From: JAHCHG01 sp041745765
GTDB taxonomy: Bacteria > Acidobacteriota > Blastocatellia > Pyrinomonadales > Pyrinomonadaceae
Length of the DNA: 64,000 nucleotides
Direction of reading: 5' to 3'
NCBI GenBank assembly: GCA_041745765.1
Contig: JBGTIH010000094.1
Location: forward strand, 62,001 to 126,000
A program made the translations under genes and the position numbers. Below the pieces are notes generated by a model. The model was not told where the DNA came from. It saw only the letters and a program-made list of their open reading frames with translations, and searched no databases. Of this stretch, positions 53,977 through 62,363 are shown piece after piece (positions within the stretch are counted from its first letter, which is position 1; each line of letters opens with the position of its first letter).

Positions 53977-54921
53977 TTATTTTACTGATTTTTCCAAATC
54001 CTTCTTGATAAATTGATAAACCAAATTTTCATTTAACGCATTTTTTATTTCTTCACGGGCTTTCTCTTTGTCTTCAACCTTTATTGTGTAGGTATTTTTA
54101 TCAGGTAAAAAATTTTCATCAAAAAATTTCCAGCCTTCCTCTTCTTTGCCTGCGTAAAAATATCGAAAAGTTATTTCTAAAACATCCGAAAATTCCTTTT
54201 TCTCGTCTGCCTTAAATTTTTGGATTTGCTCCTCTATATTTTCCAGCGTATATTCTTGAAGTTTATGAGAGGCAGGTAAAAATTTTCGGAGTTTTTTATC
54301 ATATTGAAAAATTATCGAGTTTGAAGGTCTAAATGCAGTGGCAAATCCGAAAATGTCGTCATAATTAGCCAAAGTAATTTCATATATCCCATCCTCATCA
54401 AAATCAATCCGCGTTAAACCGCCGCTAACAATACCGTAATCACTGCTGTTAAATAAAACTTTAAAATCTTTAGATAAATCTACAATCCAAACTTCTTCAT
54501 AACGATTTGTACTGTCAACTATTACTAATTGTTCATTCGGTTGATCGAAAAATGAAAATAACGCGAAATCAATTCGATTGCCCAATGGAGTGACTACGCC
54601 GTCAAATTTAGCAATTTGTTTCCCATTTTTCGTGATGACTGCATTAACAACGTCAATATATTCATTTAATTTTTCATAGTATTTCTTTACTTTAACTTTC
54701 TCTGTCAAATATCCGTTTAATTTTAGCGAATCGGTTTCTAAATAATTTCCCTCAAACCATATTTGTTTGTCTTCTTTATCTAAAACAATTTCATTTTCAT
54801 TTTGCGAAATTGCTTTGTTCACGTTCAAATTTTTATTTGTGTAAGATTGATTGACATTAACCGTGCATGAGGTAAATATAAGAAACGCAATGATATACAG
54901 CGAAATAATTTTGAATTTCAT
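53977..54921 (-). CDS. Putative lipoprotein, unknown function
   Basis: 314 residues. Lipobox-like IFTSC at residues 15-19, then an Asn-rich tether. A middle part contains GGLTRIDFDEDGIYEITLANYDD, which looks like a single calcium-binding FG-GAP-type repeat, and a helical C-terminus rich in Lys and Glu. AT-rich compared with its neighbours. Followed by the Uma2 gene's region only 9 bp away (the Uma2 gene is upstream in reading direction), so the two may be one transcript. Confidence 0.75.
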   Translation of the reverse strand: MKFKIISLYIIAFLIFTSCTVNVNQSYTNKNLNVNKAISQNENEIVLDKEDKQIWFEGNYLETDSLKLNGYLTEKVKVKKYYEKLNEYIDVVNAVITKNGKQIAKFDGVVTPLGNRIDFALFSFFDQPNEQLVIVDSTNRYEEVWIVDLSKDFKVLFNSSDYGIVSGGLTRIDFDEDGIYEITLANYDDIFGFATAFRPSNSIIFQYDKKLRKFLPASHKLQEYTLENIEEQIQKFKADEKKEFSDVLEITFRYFYAGKEEEGWKFFDENFLPDKNTYTIKVEDKEKAREEIKNALNENLVYQFIKKDLEKSVK

Positions 54922-54930
54922 AATATTTTT

Positions 54931-55551
54931 TTAATCAGCGAATAATTTGCCGGGATCAAGTGAAAATTCCGGCAAAACTTTTGTTTTGAGTTGTTCTTTT
55001 TCACGAAAAGTTTTCGTTTTTTTAAGCTCGCCGTTTTTTAGTTTAAAAATCGTTATTTCCTTTTCAAACGGATTTACAACCCAGTATTCCGGCACTTTAT
55101 AGATTTCAAAAAGCTCTCTTTTGATTTCCAAATCACGCCGCCCGTTTGCTTTTCCGGGCGAAAGAATTTCGATGACGATTTCGGGCGCACCGTGGAATTT
55201 TCCGCTTTCTTCATCGAGAATTTCTTCTGTTTTTTCATGCGAAATATAGATCAAATCAGGAATTACGCCGTCAAACTCGCTGAAAATCAAACCCGGCGTT
55301 GCCAGAATATGACCTTTCGGATTGCTTTTCAGATAATCTCCGAATTCTAAAACTATTCTTGTCGCTAAAAGTTGATGAATAAAACGCGGTGCGGTTGACA
55401 CGAAAATTTCTCCTCCGATCAATTCATACCGCAGATTCTCGTCACGCGGCATTTTTTTGAGATAATCGTTAGTGATTAAATCTGTTTTTTCAACTCCGTT
55501 CGGCTGAAAAACAAATTTTGTCGGACGTTTTTGAGTTACTTGCTCCTGCAT
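54931..55551 (-). CDS. Uma2 family endonuclease-fold protein (DUF820)
   Basis: 206 residues. PD-(D/E)xK nuclease fold: GVIPDLIYIS (metal Asp) and APEIVIEILSPG (E-x-L) with the family ending YWVVNPFEKEITIF. Despite the name, most Uma2 proteins have no proven activity; they are abundant in Cyanobacteria and Acidobacteria. Lies 19 bp after the aldehyde dehydrogenase gene in reading order. Confidence 0.88.
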   Translation of the reverse strand: MQEQVTQKRPTKFVFQPNGVEKTDLITNDYLKKMPRDENLRYELIGGEIFVSTAPRFIHQLLATRIVLEFGDYLKSNPKGHILATPGLIFSEFDGVIPDLIYISHEKTEEILDEESGKFHGAPEIVIEILSPGKANGRRDLEIKRELFEIYKVPEYWVVNPFEKEITIFKLKNGELKKTKTFREKEQLKTKVLPEFSLDPGKLFAD

Positions 55552-55570
55552 AAAATTACCTCGGCGATTT

Positions 55571-56989
55571 TTACGAGTTTACCACAACCAGCCGGATTTC
55601 CGACATTTCTTCCATCGCATAGCGCACGCCTTCGCGCCCGAAACCCGAATCTTTGACGCCGCCGTACGGCATATTGTCAACGCGAAACGCCGGAACATCG
55701 TTGATAATTACGCCGCCGTATTCGAGGTTTTCTGCCGCGTAGTTTGAGTTTTTGAGATTTTCCGTAAAAACTCCGGCTTGAAGTCCGTATTTTGTCTGAT
55801 TCGACATTTCGACCGCTTCCGCGAAATCCGTGAATTTTTCGACCACCGCGACCGGTGCAAAGATTTCTTCCGAGACGACGCGCATTTCGGGATTAGTTTT
55901 CGTTAAAACAGTCGCATCCAGCATTGCCCCGCTCCGCTTTCCACCACACAGAATTTCCGCACCGAAATCTGCCGCTTCCCGAATCCAGCCCGCAGCCTTT
56001 TCTGCCGCTTTTTCGTCAATCATTACGGAAAGCTCGGTCGTTTCATCGAGCGGATTTCCGGTTTTCAATTTTTTTGCTTTTTCGACGAATTTTTTCGTCC
56101 ATTCGTCAAAAAGCTTTTCGTGAACAAAAACTCTCTGCACCGAAATACAAACCTGTCCGGCGTGCGTAAACGCGCCGAATGCCGTTCTTTCGACGGATTT
56201 TTCCAGATTCGCGCTTTCGTCAATAATGACGGGCGCGTTTCCGCCGAGTTCGAGCGTGATCATTTTCTTTTCCGCTTTCGATTTCAAATTCCAGCCGACT
56301 TCCGCGCTTCCCGTGAACGAGATCATCTTGATTCGCTCATCCCGCAGAATCAAATCTATATTTTCCGTATCCATCGGCACGACTTGCAGAGCGTTTTGCG
56401 GCAAACCGCTGTTTTGGAAAACTTCGGCTAAAAGCAGAGCCGTCAGCGGTGTTTTGCGGCTCGGTTTGATAATTATTGAGTTTCCGGAAGCAAGCGCGGG
56501 CGCGACTTTGTGACCGACAAGATTAAGCGGAAAATTAAACGGGGTGATGCCGTAAATCACGCCGCGCGGCACTCTCTTTGTCCAGCCGGTTTTTCCTTTT
56601 CCGTTTTCCTGCGTATCAATCGGCACAATTTCGCCCGTAAATCTTTCAGCTTCCGAAGCCGCCCATTCAAACGTCGCGATTCCCCGCGAAACTTCGCCGC
56701 GAGCCGTTTTTATCGGCTTGGCGGATTCTTTGGCAATCGTTTCGGCAAATTCCGTTTCTCTTTCCCTGATTCCATCGGCAATTTTTCTCAAGCCTCCGGC
56801 GATTTCAAAACGTGCGAGTTTTCGCATCTCCAAGGCGGCGTTGGCGGCGGAAGCAATCGCTTCTTCCATTTCATCGCCGTCTGCCTCAGAAACATTTGCC
56901 AGAACTTCTTTTGAAAAAGGCGATCTTACTTCAAAAGTTTTTGAAGTTTCACGCCATTTTCCGTCTATAAATAATTTTCTCGTTTCCAT
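55571..56989 (-). CDS. Aldehyde dehydrogenase family protein
   Basis: 472 residues from the ATG at 56989 (METRKLFIDGKW), which has a GGAG site upstream; a start at 57052 adds 21 poorly conserved residues. NAD(P)-dependent oxidation of aldehydes to acids. Motifs: the catalytic Cys in HAGQVCISVQRV (near residue 279), the general base Glu in LELGGNAP (near 247), FTGSAEVGW, and the ITPFNFPLNLVGHKVAPAL block. Closest in style to succinate-semialdehyde or lactaldehyde dehydrogenases; substrate unclear. Confidence 0.9.
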   Translation of the reverse strand: METRKLFIDGKWRETSKTFEVRSPFSKEVLANVSEADGDEMEEAIASAANAALEMRKLARFEIAGGLRKIADGIRERETEFAETIAKESAKPIKTARGEVSRGIATFEWAASEAERFTGEIVPIDTQENGKGKTGWTKRVPRGVIYGITPFNFPLNLVGHKVAPALASGNSIIIKPSRKTPLTALLLAEVFQNSGLPQNALQVVPMDTENIDLILRDERIKMISFTGSAEVGWNLKSKAEKKMITLELGGNAPVIIDESANLEKSVERTAFGAFTHAGQVCISVQRVFVHEKLFDEWTKKFVEKAKKLKTGNPLDETTELSVMIDEKAAEKAAGWIREAADFGAEILCGGKRSGAMLDATVLTKTNPEMRVVSEEIFAPVAVVEKFTDFAEAVEMSNQTKYGLQAGVFTENLKNSNYAAENLEYGGVIINDVPAFRVDNMPYGGVKDSGFGREGVRYAMEEMSEIRLVVVNS

Positions 56990-57165
56990 AAAGCTTTTTT
57001 CTCCGTTTTCGGCTTTGATTATAAAGTTAAACTTTCGGTAGTTTTGAATCAAATTTTTGTTTGAAGAAAAAGTTCCGGAGCGCGCACTTAATTATAATCA
57101 AAACCATTACTGAACGGCATAGTTTTTGTGCTACTGCAAATTACAGAGTTTATTAAGAATATTTG

Positions 57166-57250
57166 CCCGCGAAATACGCGAAACACACGAAAAGGGAAAG
57201 GTTTTGAAAATATTTGATTTTATTTTAGCGTCTTTAGCGTGTTTCGCGGG
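57166..57250. repeat. Inverted repeat of the CCCGCGAAACACGC type
   Basis: About 23-bp arms at 57166-57188 and 57228-57250 pair at 18 of 23 positions (cccgcgaaa-acgc). It lies in the gap between the dehydrogenase and the tRNA; the rest of that gap (56990-57165, 57251-57362) shows nothing else. Confidence 0.65.
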
Positions 57251-57362
57251 TAAAATTTTCTTGGTTTTCATGCCTGGCAATAATCAGACCGCTCAGTAAT
57301 GGATCAAAACAGTTTTTCGATTTGCAAATAATTCGCTTAAAATCTAAACTTCTAAATGTTAT

Positions 57363-57439
57363 GCACCTGTAGCTCAGCTGGATAGAGTATCTGGCTTCGA
57401 ACCAGAGGGTCGCAGGTTCGAATCCTGCCGGGTGTACCA
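57363..57439 (+). tRNA. tRNA-Arg (anticodon TCG)
   Basis: A full cloverleaf can be drawn: acceptor GCACCTG / CGGGTGT, D-arm GCTC-AGCTGGATA-GAGT, anticodon stem TCTGG/CCAGA with loop CTTCGAA (anticodon TCG), T-arm GCAGG-TTCGAAT-CCTGC, and an encoded CCA end. The first acceptor pair is a G-U. A terminator follows at 57455-57490. Confidence 0.96.
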
Positions 57440-57454
57440 TTTTTTTAAGCCTAT

Positions 57455-57490
57455 AAAAAAGAGCTTTCTGTTCGGGAAAGCTCTTTTTTT
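57455..57490 (+). terminator. Terminator after tRNA-Arg
   Basis: aaaaaagagctttc, loop tgttcgg, gaaagctctttttt: a perfect 14-bp stem with T-run. Confidence 0.9.
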
Positions 57491-57590
57491 GCTTTTTTTC
57501 CCTCATTTTGCTTTAATTGCTAAAGAACAAGTTTTTTTCAGCACATCCGGTTTTGCCTTTTTACTATTTCCCTTTTTTTACTTTTAATTT

Positions 57591-58349
57591 ATGTCCATTT
57601 TAATTGCCGAAGACAATGCCGTTCAGCGTCATTATTTATCCGAATTGCTCTCGCAGGAATTTCCCGAATCAACGCCGGTGATCGAAGCGACGGACGGAAA
57701 TGCGGCGGTTGATCTCGCGCTCGAACATAAACCCGATCTCTGCATTCTGGACATTCAAATGCCCGAATTTTCGGGCGTAAAAGCGGCGCGCGCGATCTGG
57801 CGCGATTTTCCCGAAGCGCGCATTATCTTCTGGACACAGTTTCCGCACGAGGTTTATATCAATGAAATCCGCAAGATAATCCGCTCGCTCGATCCGGCTC
57901 CGGCTTACGGTTTTATTCATAAAAATAACCCGGAAGCCCGTTTTTTGCGATTTGTCGCCACCGTTTTGGAAGACGGCGCGGATATGATTGATCCGGCATT
58001 TAAAGATTCATTCAAACGTCCGCTTTTGACCGAATTTGAAAGCGAAGCGTTGCGCTATCTCGCGCTCGGTCTTTCTAATTGGGCGATTGCGCGAAAATGC
58101 TCTTTGTCCTTGCGGGGCGTGGAAAGTCGTCTGGCAACGCTTTACGAAAAACTTTTTGAAAATTTATCCGAAGGAACGATCAACGAAAAATACGACAAAC
58201 TTGCTTATAACGTCAGAACCCGCGCTTTTTTCGAGGCTCTGCGGCGTGGTTTGATCAACAGCGACGAACTCAACAAAGCCGAAATCGAACTGGAAAAATG
58301 GATCGTCCGCGATCAGAAAAAATTTCTCGAAGAAATTATAAAACCGTAA
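57591..58349 (+). CDS. Response regulator with LuxR-type helix-turn-helix
   Basis: 252 residues. Receiver domain (about 1-125) with acidic pocket ED at residues 7-8 and phosphorylation site Asp54 (CILDIQMPE), then a LuxR-like DNA-binding domain (about 145-195, LTEFESEALRYLALGLSNWAIARKC). The C-terminal tail (about 195-252) is helical. Likely a transcription factor controlled by a histidine kinase, which is not encoded nearby. Confidence 0.9.
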   Translation: MSILIAEDNAVQRHYLSELLSQEFPESTPVIEATDGNAAVDLALEHKPDLCILDIQMPEFSGVKAARAIWRDFPEARIIFWTQFPHEVYINEIRKIIRSLDPAPAYGFIHKNNPEARFLRFVATVLEDGADMIDPAFKDSFKRPLLTEFESEALRYLALGLSNWAIARKCSLSLRGVESRLATLYEKLFENLSEGTINEKYDKLAYNVRTRAFFEALRRGLINSDELNKAEIELEKWIVRDQKKFLEEIIKP

Positions 58350-58446
58350 ATTGTTAGCTAGACTAAGCAATAATGGATAATTGAAAACGGAGAATGTCAG
58401 AAAATCTTTAAATCCTCTTAAATTTAAAGTCACGCGCACTCTTTAG

Positions 58447-58590
58447 GAATTTTCAAATACCTCAAAACTTTCTTTCTTCAACTTTCTTGACCAAACAACC
58501 GCTCGACGAACAAGCGAATCGGTCAGTGCGCTCAACGCTTTCAACCCCGAGATGGTCAATTATGAACTTCTGCAGGAAGCCAAAAGATAA
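58447..58590 (+). pseudogene. C-terminal remnant of an unidentified gene
   Basis: An open frame of 47 codons with no start codon, ending in a protein-like sequence (RRTSESVSALNAFNPEM, then VNYELLQEAKR and a TAA stop). A good terminator follows at 58616-58650. I read this as the 3' end of a gene whose front has been lost, perhaps with the nearby IS insertion. The family is not recognised. Confidence 0.4.
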
Positions 58591-58615
58591 AAATTTTATT
58601 TCAATATATTTTAAA

Positions 58616-58650
58616 AAAATGAACGAAGTGTTTAAGATTTCGTTCATTTT
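58616..58650 (+). terminator. Terminator behind the gene remnant
   Basis: aaaatgaacgaa and ttcgttcatttt form a perfect 12-bp stem with an 11-nt loop and following T-rich tract. Between here and 58773 the gap shows nothing further. Confidence 0.8.
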
Positions 58651-58773
58651 TATTTTAAGTCTTAAAAGCGTTGCACAAAAATCAGCTAAAATCCGGTGTT
58701 TTTTGTGTGATTTTCATTTTCTCATAAAAATTATACCCTTGTGAATTAGGTTAAAAACCGTTTTTATGAATAC

Positions 58774-58815
58774 AAAAAGAAACCGGAAAAGACAAGTCTT
58801 TTCCGGTTTCTTTTT
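58774..58815. terminator. Perfect 20-bp hairpin, bidirectional terminator
   Basis: 20-bp arms (58774-58793 and 58796-58815), loop only aa, with A-run and T-run ends. It lies 13 bp beyond the transposase stop codon and would stop transcripts from both sides. Confidence 0.85.
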
Positions 58816-58827
58816 CTCCGGGAATTT

Positions 58828-60072
58828 TTACTGTTTCTGCAATTTAATCGGAGTGTTTTCTTTTTTTTTGGTGAACTCCTGCCATTCTTCAAGGTTTATA
58901 TTCAATTCATATGTCGACCTCACCAATACTGTCAGATTATGGCAAATTAGTTTTGCCAGCAATTCGTTGATTTGCCCTTGTTCATTTATACATCTTAAAT
59001 TATCCCCGAATTTCATTTTGATTGCTGAAAAGCCTGTTTCTACATTACTTCGACATTTATACTTTTCGTGAAATTCGTTCTGATGAAAACTGTAATAATG
59101 TAAAAGTTTATTCCAGATTTCGCTGTCATTTCTTTCCTTTGCATTTACTTTGAAAGGAATATAAACTTTGGATTTTTTTTTATCCTCGACAAATTCAAGA
59201 TTTTCTTTGCTTGAATAAGCTGCATCAGCCAAAATTTCTTCAATCGTAAAGTTTTTTGATGCAGCATCCACCAAATTGATAAAAAAAGGCGAGTCATTTG
59301 CATATGCCGGAGTAATGATCACACCGGCAATTATTTTCGTAAGATTTCCGCAAATGAGATGAACTTTTATCCAGTTATGCCAATCTTCGGCATTGCCGTA
59401 TTTAACATCATACCATCGTTCTTTGGTAGAAGATCCGAAGCCTGAAGAATCAACTGAAAAACTTTTTTCTATAACCTTTAGAGGTGTACTGCTGGCGATA
59501 ACCAAGTCTGTTAAGACATCGGTCATCCAATCTTTTCTCAGGTAATTGCAGATTGAATTAAAATGCGGTTGGCGCGAAATCAGACCTCGCGCAACCGCAT
59601 CGCTTAGATAACCTATCGTGCGGCGCGAGCAGTTTCTTTCATAAATCTTTATTAAAAGACAAAAAAGAATATCGGAAAGCGGTAACGGCGTTCTTCCCCG
59701 CGGCTGTTTCGGTGGTTCGGGGATCAATCGGCAAAGCTCGAATACTAATTCCAGCCATCTGCCTCTTTCTTTGGTTTGGGCTTCATTATAACCTGACCAG
59801 TTTCTTTTTTTTCTTGGTGTTTTCCGCACCGCTTGTTTATTAGTTACCGATTCAGCCGATTGCATTTCCCGCCATATTTTTTCTTCAACGGCATATTGAT
59901 GCTTACATTTTGCTTTATTTTTCTCAAAATAAGGACAACTGCACGTTTGCTGTTGAAGATTTATCTGATAATAACCACTGCCTGTCTGAGACGGCACAGT
60001 CCAGATTTTCCCGTCGAATCTGATTTCAAAATTTTGGGCAAGTTCTTTGCCTTTCTGTTGTTTTGTTTTCAT
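58828..60072 (-). CDS. Transposase (IS4-like DDE) with SWIM zinc finger
   Basis: 414 residues from the ATG at 60072, chosen because GAGGA lies 9-10 nt upstream; an ATG at 60096 has no such site. N-terminal SWIM finger CSCPYFEKNKAKCKH (near residues 45-60), then a helix-rich region, and a DDE catalytic core: Asp in SVDSSGFGSS, Asp in LADAAYSS and Glu in SNVETGFSAIKM. Catalyses cut-and-paste movement of its insertion sequence. I found no convincing terminal inverted repeats, so the element limits are open; left end probably near the 58774 hairpin, right end between 60100 and 60300. Confidence 0.88.
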   Translation of the reverse strand: MKTKQQKGKELAQNFEIRFDGKIWTVPSQTGSGYYQINLQQQTCSCPYFEKNKAKCKHQYAVEEKIWREMQSAESVTNKQAVRKTPRKKRNWSGYNEAQTKERGRWLELVFELCRLIPEPPKQPRGRTPLPLSDILFCLLIKIYERNCSRRTIGYLSDAVARGLISRQPHFNSICNYLRKDWMTDVLTDLVIASSTPLKVIEKSFSVDSSGFGSSTKERWYDVKYGNAEDWHNWIKVHLICGNLTKIIAGVIITPAYANDSPFFINLVDAASKNFTIEEILADAAYSSKENLEFVEDKKKSKVYIPFKVNAKERNDSEIWNKLLHYYSFHQNEFHEKYKCRSNVETGFSAIKMKFGDNLRCINEQGQINELLAKLICHNLTVLVRSTYELNINLEEWQEFTKKKENTPIKLQKQ

Positions 60073-60167
60073 TTTGATTTTTTCCTCACTTGTCATTCAG
60101 CCGGAAATAAATCACAATCAGCCTGAACGGACTTTGGTTTATGATTTATTCATAGCTAAGGTTATTC

Positions 60168-60291
60168 GGCTCCATCAATCGTTAGCGCGGCTGATGGGGC
60201 TTAAAATTTTGATTTCAACTTGATTTTTGCAGGAAGCGGTGTCACAATACACGTATACCGTAATGCGCTGACACACGCATTCTGCAAAATC
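60168..60291. repeat. Two hairpins upstream of the transposase gene
   Basis: Hairpin 1: ggctccatca (60168-60177) with tgatggggct (60192-60201), two mismatches. Hairpin 2: gatttttgcag (60222-60232) with ctgcaaaatc (60282-60291), containing an inner pair gtgtca/tgacac (60239-60244, 60269-60274). No coding potential. They could be IS end structure or a leader that limits transposase expression. Confidence 0.6.
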
Positions 60292-60297
60292 GAATTA

Positions 60298-60334
60298 AAG
60301 GGCTGTGAACGGTTGGTAGCTTGACACAGCCCTT
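60298..60334 (-). terminator. Terminator for the double winged-helix gene
   Basis: aagggctgtg (60298-60307) and cacagccctt (60325-60334), a perfect 10-bp stem. On the minus strand the stem is followed by TTTAATTC, about 100 bp after the stop codon at 60431. Confidence 0.6.
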
Positions 60335-60430
60335 GCTCTTTTACGGTTTAATTATACCGCTCAAAGAGATTTAAAGTCAACGATAAACTGTTGAATATCA
60401 ATGACTTATAAACACACAAAGGGGCGGAAG

Positions 60431-61405
60431 CTACATTGGTATTTCATCTTTGGCGACAGCCACAGAAATACCGTTTGCAGTCGGGAGATGATTTACATTA
60501 TATAAGCCGAAGCGATTTCCGCCATATAATTTGAAAATCTTATTTTTGCTTTTTGCGTTTTTTCTGAGAGCGGCGGCGACGATTTCTTTGCGGCGTATTA
60601 TTCCATAGTCGTTTTTGAGAATGACCAGAAATTGATCGATATGAAGCCAAGGCTGCCCGCTTTTTAATAAAATTTCGCGGCAGTATTCGGTATTTGACTT
60701 AACAGTCGGATTAATCGGCTGGTGTCCGTTTGATTTTTGTTTTTGGATTATTTCCGTTTCGGCGGATGTTTTACTTTGTATTTCGGGACCAATTTCGGGT
60801 CGCATTCTTATATCTTCCGATCTTTTACCAATGCCTAATTTCCAATCTGCACCGTTTCTTTCAAACACACCCTTTTTTTCATAATAACGAAGCGTTGAGC
60901 GAATGCTTTCATAAAGATGTTTAACTTTAGCATCGAAACCATTTGCAATCAGTCCGTCAGTAATTTGCTTGACGGTTTGTTCTTCTGGAAATACCGTCAG
61001 ATATTTTTTCAGAGCATCAAATATCGGCAAACCTTTCAGCATATCTTTATTCTTTATTTCCGTTTCGGATGTTTTTGAATTTTCAACAAGCTCAATCTCG
61101 GTTGAGAAATTACTCTCATTTGAGAGATCGTTAATATTTGTTTCAGAATTGCCGATTGCCTCCGAAACATTATCAAGATTATCGTTTTTTGTGCGGTCGA
61201 GAACTACTTCCACATCACGAACTAAAAAATCTGCCGACCGCATTAACTCTTTTTCCTGTCGCTGACAATCTTCAGTTAATTGAACGTAGCGATTAAATTT
61301 ATTAAGCCAGCCGCCCAGCCGCTCGTGTAAATCCGCAATAATCTTTCGTTGTTCGCTTAATGCGGCAAAAGGGTTGTCCAATTCCGTTTTTATATTGCCT
61401 TCCAT
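60431..61405 (-). CDS. Protein with two HARE-HTH-like winged-helix domains
   Basis: 324 residues. An N-terminal coiled-coil-like part (about 10-75). Two related winged-helix segments, about residues 125-195 (PIFDALKKYLTVFPEEQTVKQI and TLRYYEKKGVFER) and about 240-305 (TEYCREILLKSGQPWLHIDQF and LRKNAKSKNKIFKLYGGNRFGLYN), fit the HARE-HTH fold (HB1, ASXL, restriction endonuclease). In bacteria this fold occurs in restriction and chromatin-like proteins and probably reads DNA. The role here is unknown; it lies between an IS and an Rhs-type module, a typical accessory setting. Confidence 0.75.
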   Translation of the reverse strand: MEGNIKTELDNPFAALSEQRKIIADLHERLGGWLNKFNRYVQLTEDCQRQEKELMRSADFLVRDVEVVLDRTKNDNLDNVSEAIGNSETNINDLSNESNFSTEIELVENSKTSETEIKNKDMLKGLPIFDALKKYLTVFPEEQTVKQITDGLIANGFDAKVKHLYESIRSTLRYYEKKGVFERNGADWKLGIGKRSEDIRMRPEIGPEIQSKTSAETEIIQKQKSNGHQPINPTVKSNTEYCREILLKSGQPWLHIDQFLVILKNDYGIIRRKEIVAAALRKNAKSKNKIFKLYGGNRFGLYNVNHLPTANGISVAVAKDEIPM

Positions 61406-61449
61406 ATCTTTTTCTATTTGAGTTCAGAAATATAATAGTGTATTATCAA

Positions 61450-61585
61450 AAACAATAAAGGCGTTTCGCCAAATCTGAATTTAGCGAATAATTTAATTAG
61501 CCGAATTTTAGAAATAAAACAAAACGCCTTATTGTTTAGAGGGCGGCTCAAAAGTTTCATCGTCAAAAGTAACTTGAGCCGTCCT
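61450..61585. repeat. Two inverted repeats in the 450-bp gap upstream of the winged-helix gene
   Basis: 61450-61466 pairs with about 61522-61537 (aaacaataa-ggcgttt, one base bulge), and agggcggctcaa (61540-61551) pairs with ttgagccgtcct (61574-61585), one mismatch, followed on the plus strand by tcttttttg. Possible terminator and leader structures. From 61586 to 61855 I see only a small hairpin (ctgct-gaaa-agcag) and no gene. Confidence 0.5.
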
Positions 61586-61855
61586 TCTTTTTTGAAGATA
61601 ATTTAATCGAAAAAATAATGCAAGTAGGAGTGTTTCTTTTTTCCTAAAAAAGAGCCAGCCAAGAAACCAAAAAAAACTGCTGAAAAGCAGTTATGAAGTT
61701 TGGTAACTGATCTTACATACTCGATTTAATACTGCCATCTTTTTTTTACGTATCTCTAAAGTGAACCACATCTTGACAGCGTTGCTTGAATCGTCCCGTT
61801 TGCCGGAACGAAGGTTTTCAATTTTCGTTTTCATTTTACAAAACAAGATAGAAAT

Positions 61856-62329
61856 TCATTCTGAACAGTCGTAGGCTGGATCAAAATATCCAAAACTGCT
61901 TATTATCTCTTTATCTTCATCATCTTTCTGAACCCATATTTCAAATCCCTCATTCCAGTTACGATAAACAGCCTCGCCATAAACATGGCTGATTTTTATA
62001 TCTATTTCTGTTTTTCGAAAATTCTTGTGAAAATTTGGAATCTTTTTTATATACTTAGTCAAAGATATAGATTTGTCTGGATAGACCGTTATATTTTTTA
62101 CAATATCTTTATCAGGATCAGTTTTATCTTTCCTCTCGTAAATAACGTGGACCCGGAATTCATTATAATGATATATGCCTACGTTGATTGGAAAGTCATC
62201 TTTACCCAATATTTTTTCGGCATCAAAACGTGTTGATACACAGGGAATAATCCCATTCCATTCTTTTGAAAATGCTTCGATTCCAAAAAGAGAAAATATC
62301 ATTATTAACACCAATAAACATCTTTTCAT
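61856..62329 (-). CDS. Small secreted protein, candidate immunity protein
   Basis: 157 residues from the ATG at 62329, chosen for its GGAG site and because it gives a clean signal peptide (KRCLLVLIMIFSLFGIEAFS). An upstream start at 62377 would overlap the previous gene. The mature part has beta-rich segments (EFRVHVIYERKDK, NITVYPDKSISL, AVYRNWNEGFEIWVQKDD) and two Cys residues. It directly follows the Rhs-type toxin module, the normal place for an immunity gene, and a periplasmic location would suit protection against an imported toxin. AT-rich. Confidence 0.7.
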   Translation of the reverse strand: MKRCLLVLIMIFSLFGIEAFSKEWNGIIPCVSTRFDAEKILGKDDFPINVGIYHYNEFRVHVIYERKDKTDPDKDIVKNITVYPDKSISLTKYIKKIPNFHKNFRKTEIDIKISHVYGEAVYRNWNEGFEIWVQKDDEDKEIISSFGYFDPAYDCSE

Positions 62330-62363
62330 TGTTTTAGTTCTCCAATTATTATTGTTTTTTATT

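Noticed and set aside
57234..57506. Minus-strand frame covering the tRNA gene
   Set aside because: It is antisense to tRNA-Arg and the following terminator; not a gene.
58730..60430. Terminal inverted repeats of the IS4-like element (cccttgtg near 58738 versus cacaaaggg near 60413)
   Set aside because: Match is only 8-9 bp with a gap and one side lies beyond the neighbour gene's terminator; too weak to set element limits.
61740..61830. Possible IS end (tgaaccacatcttgaca)
   Set aside because: No partner repeat or transposase fragment found nearby.
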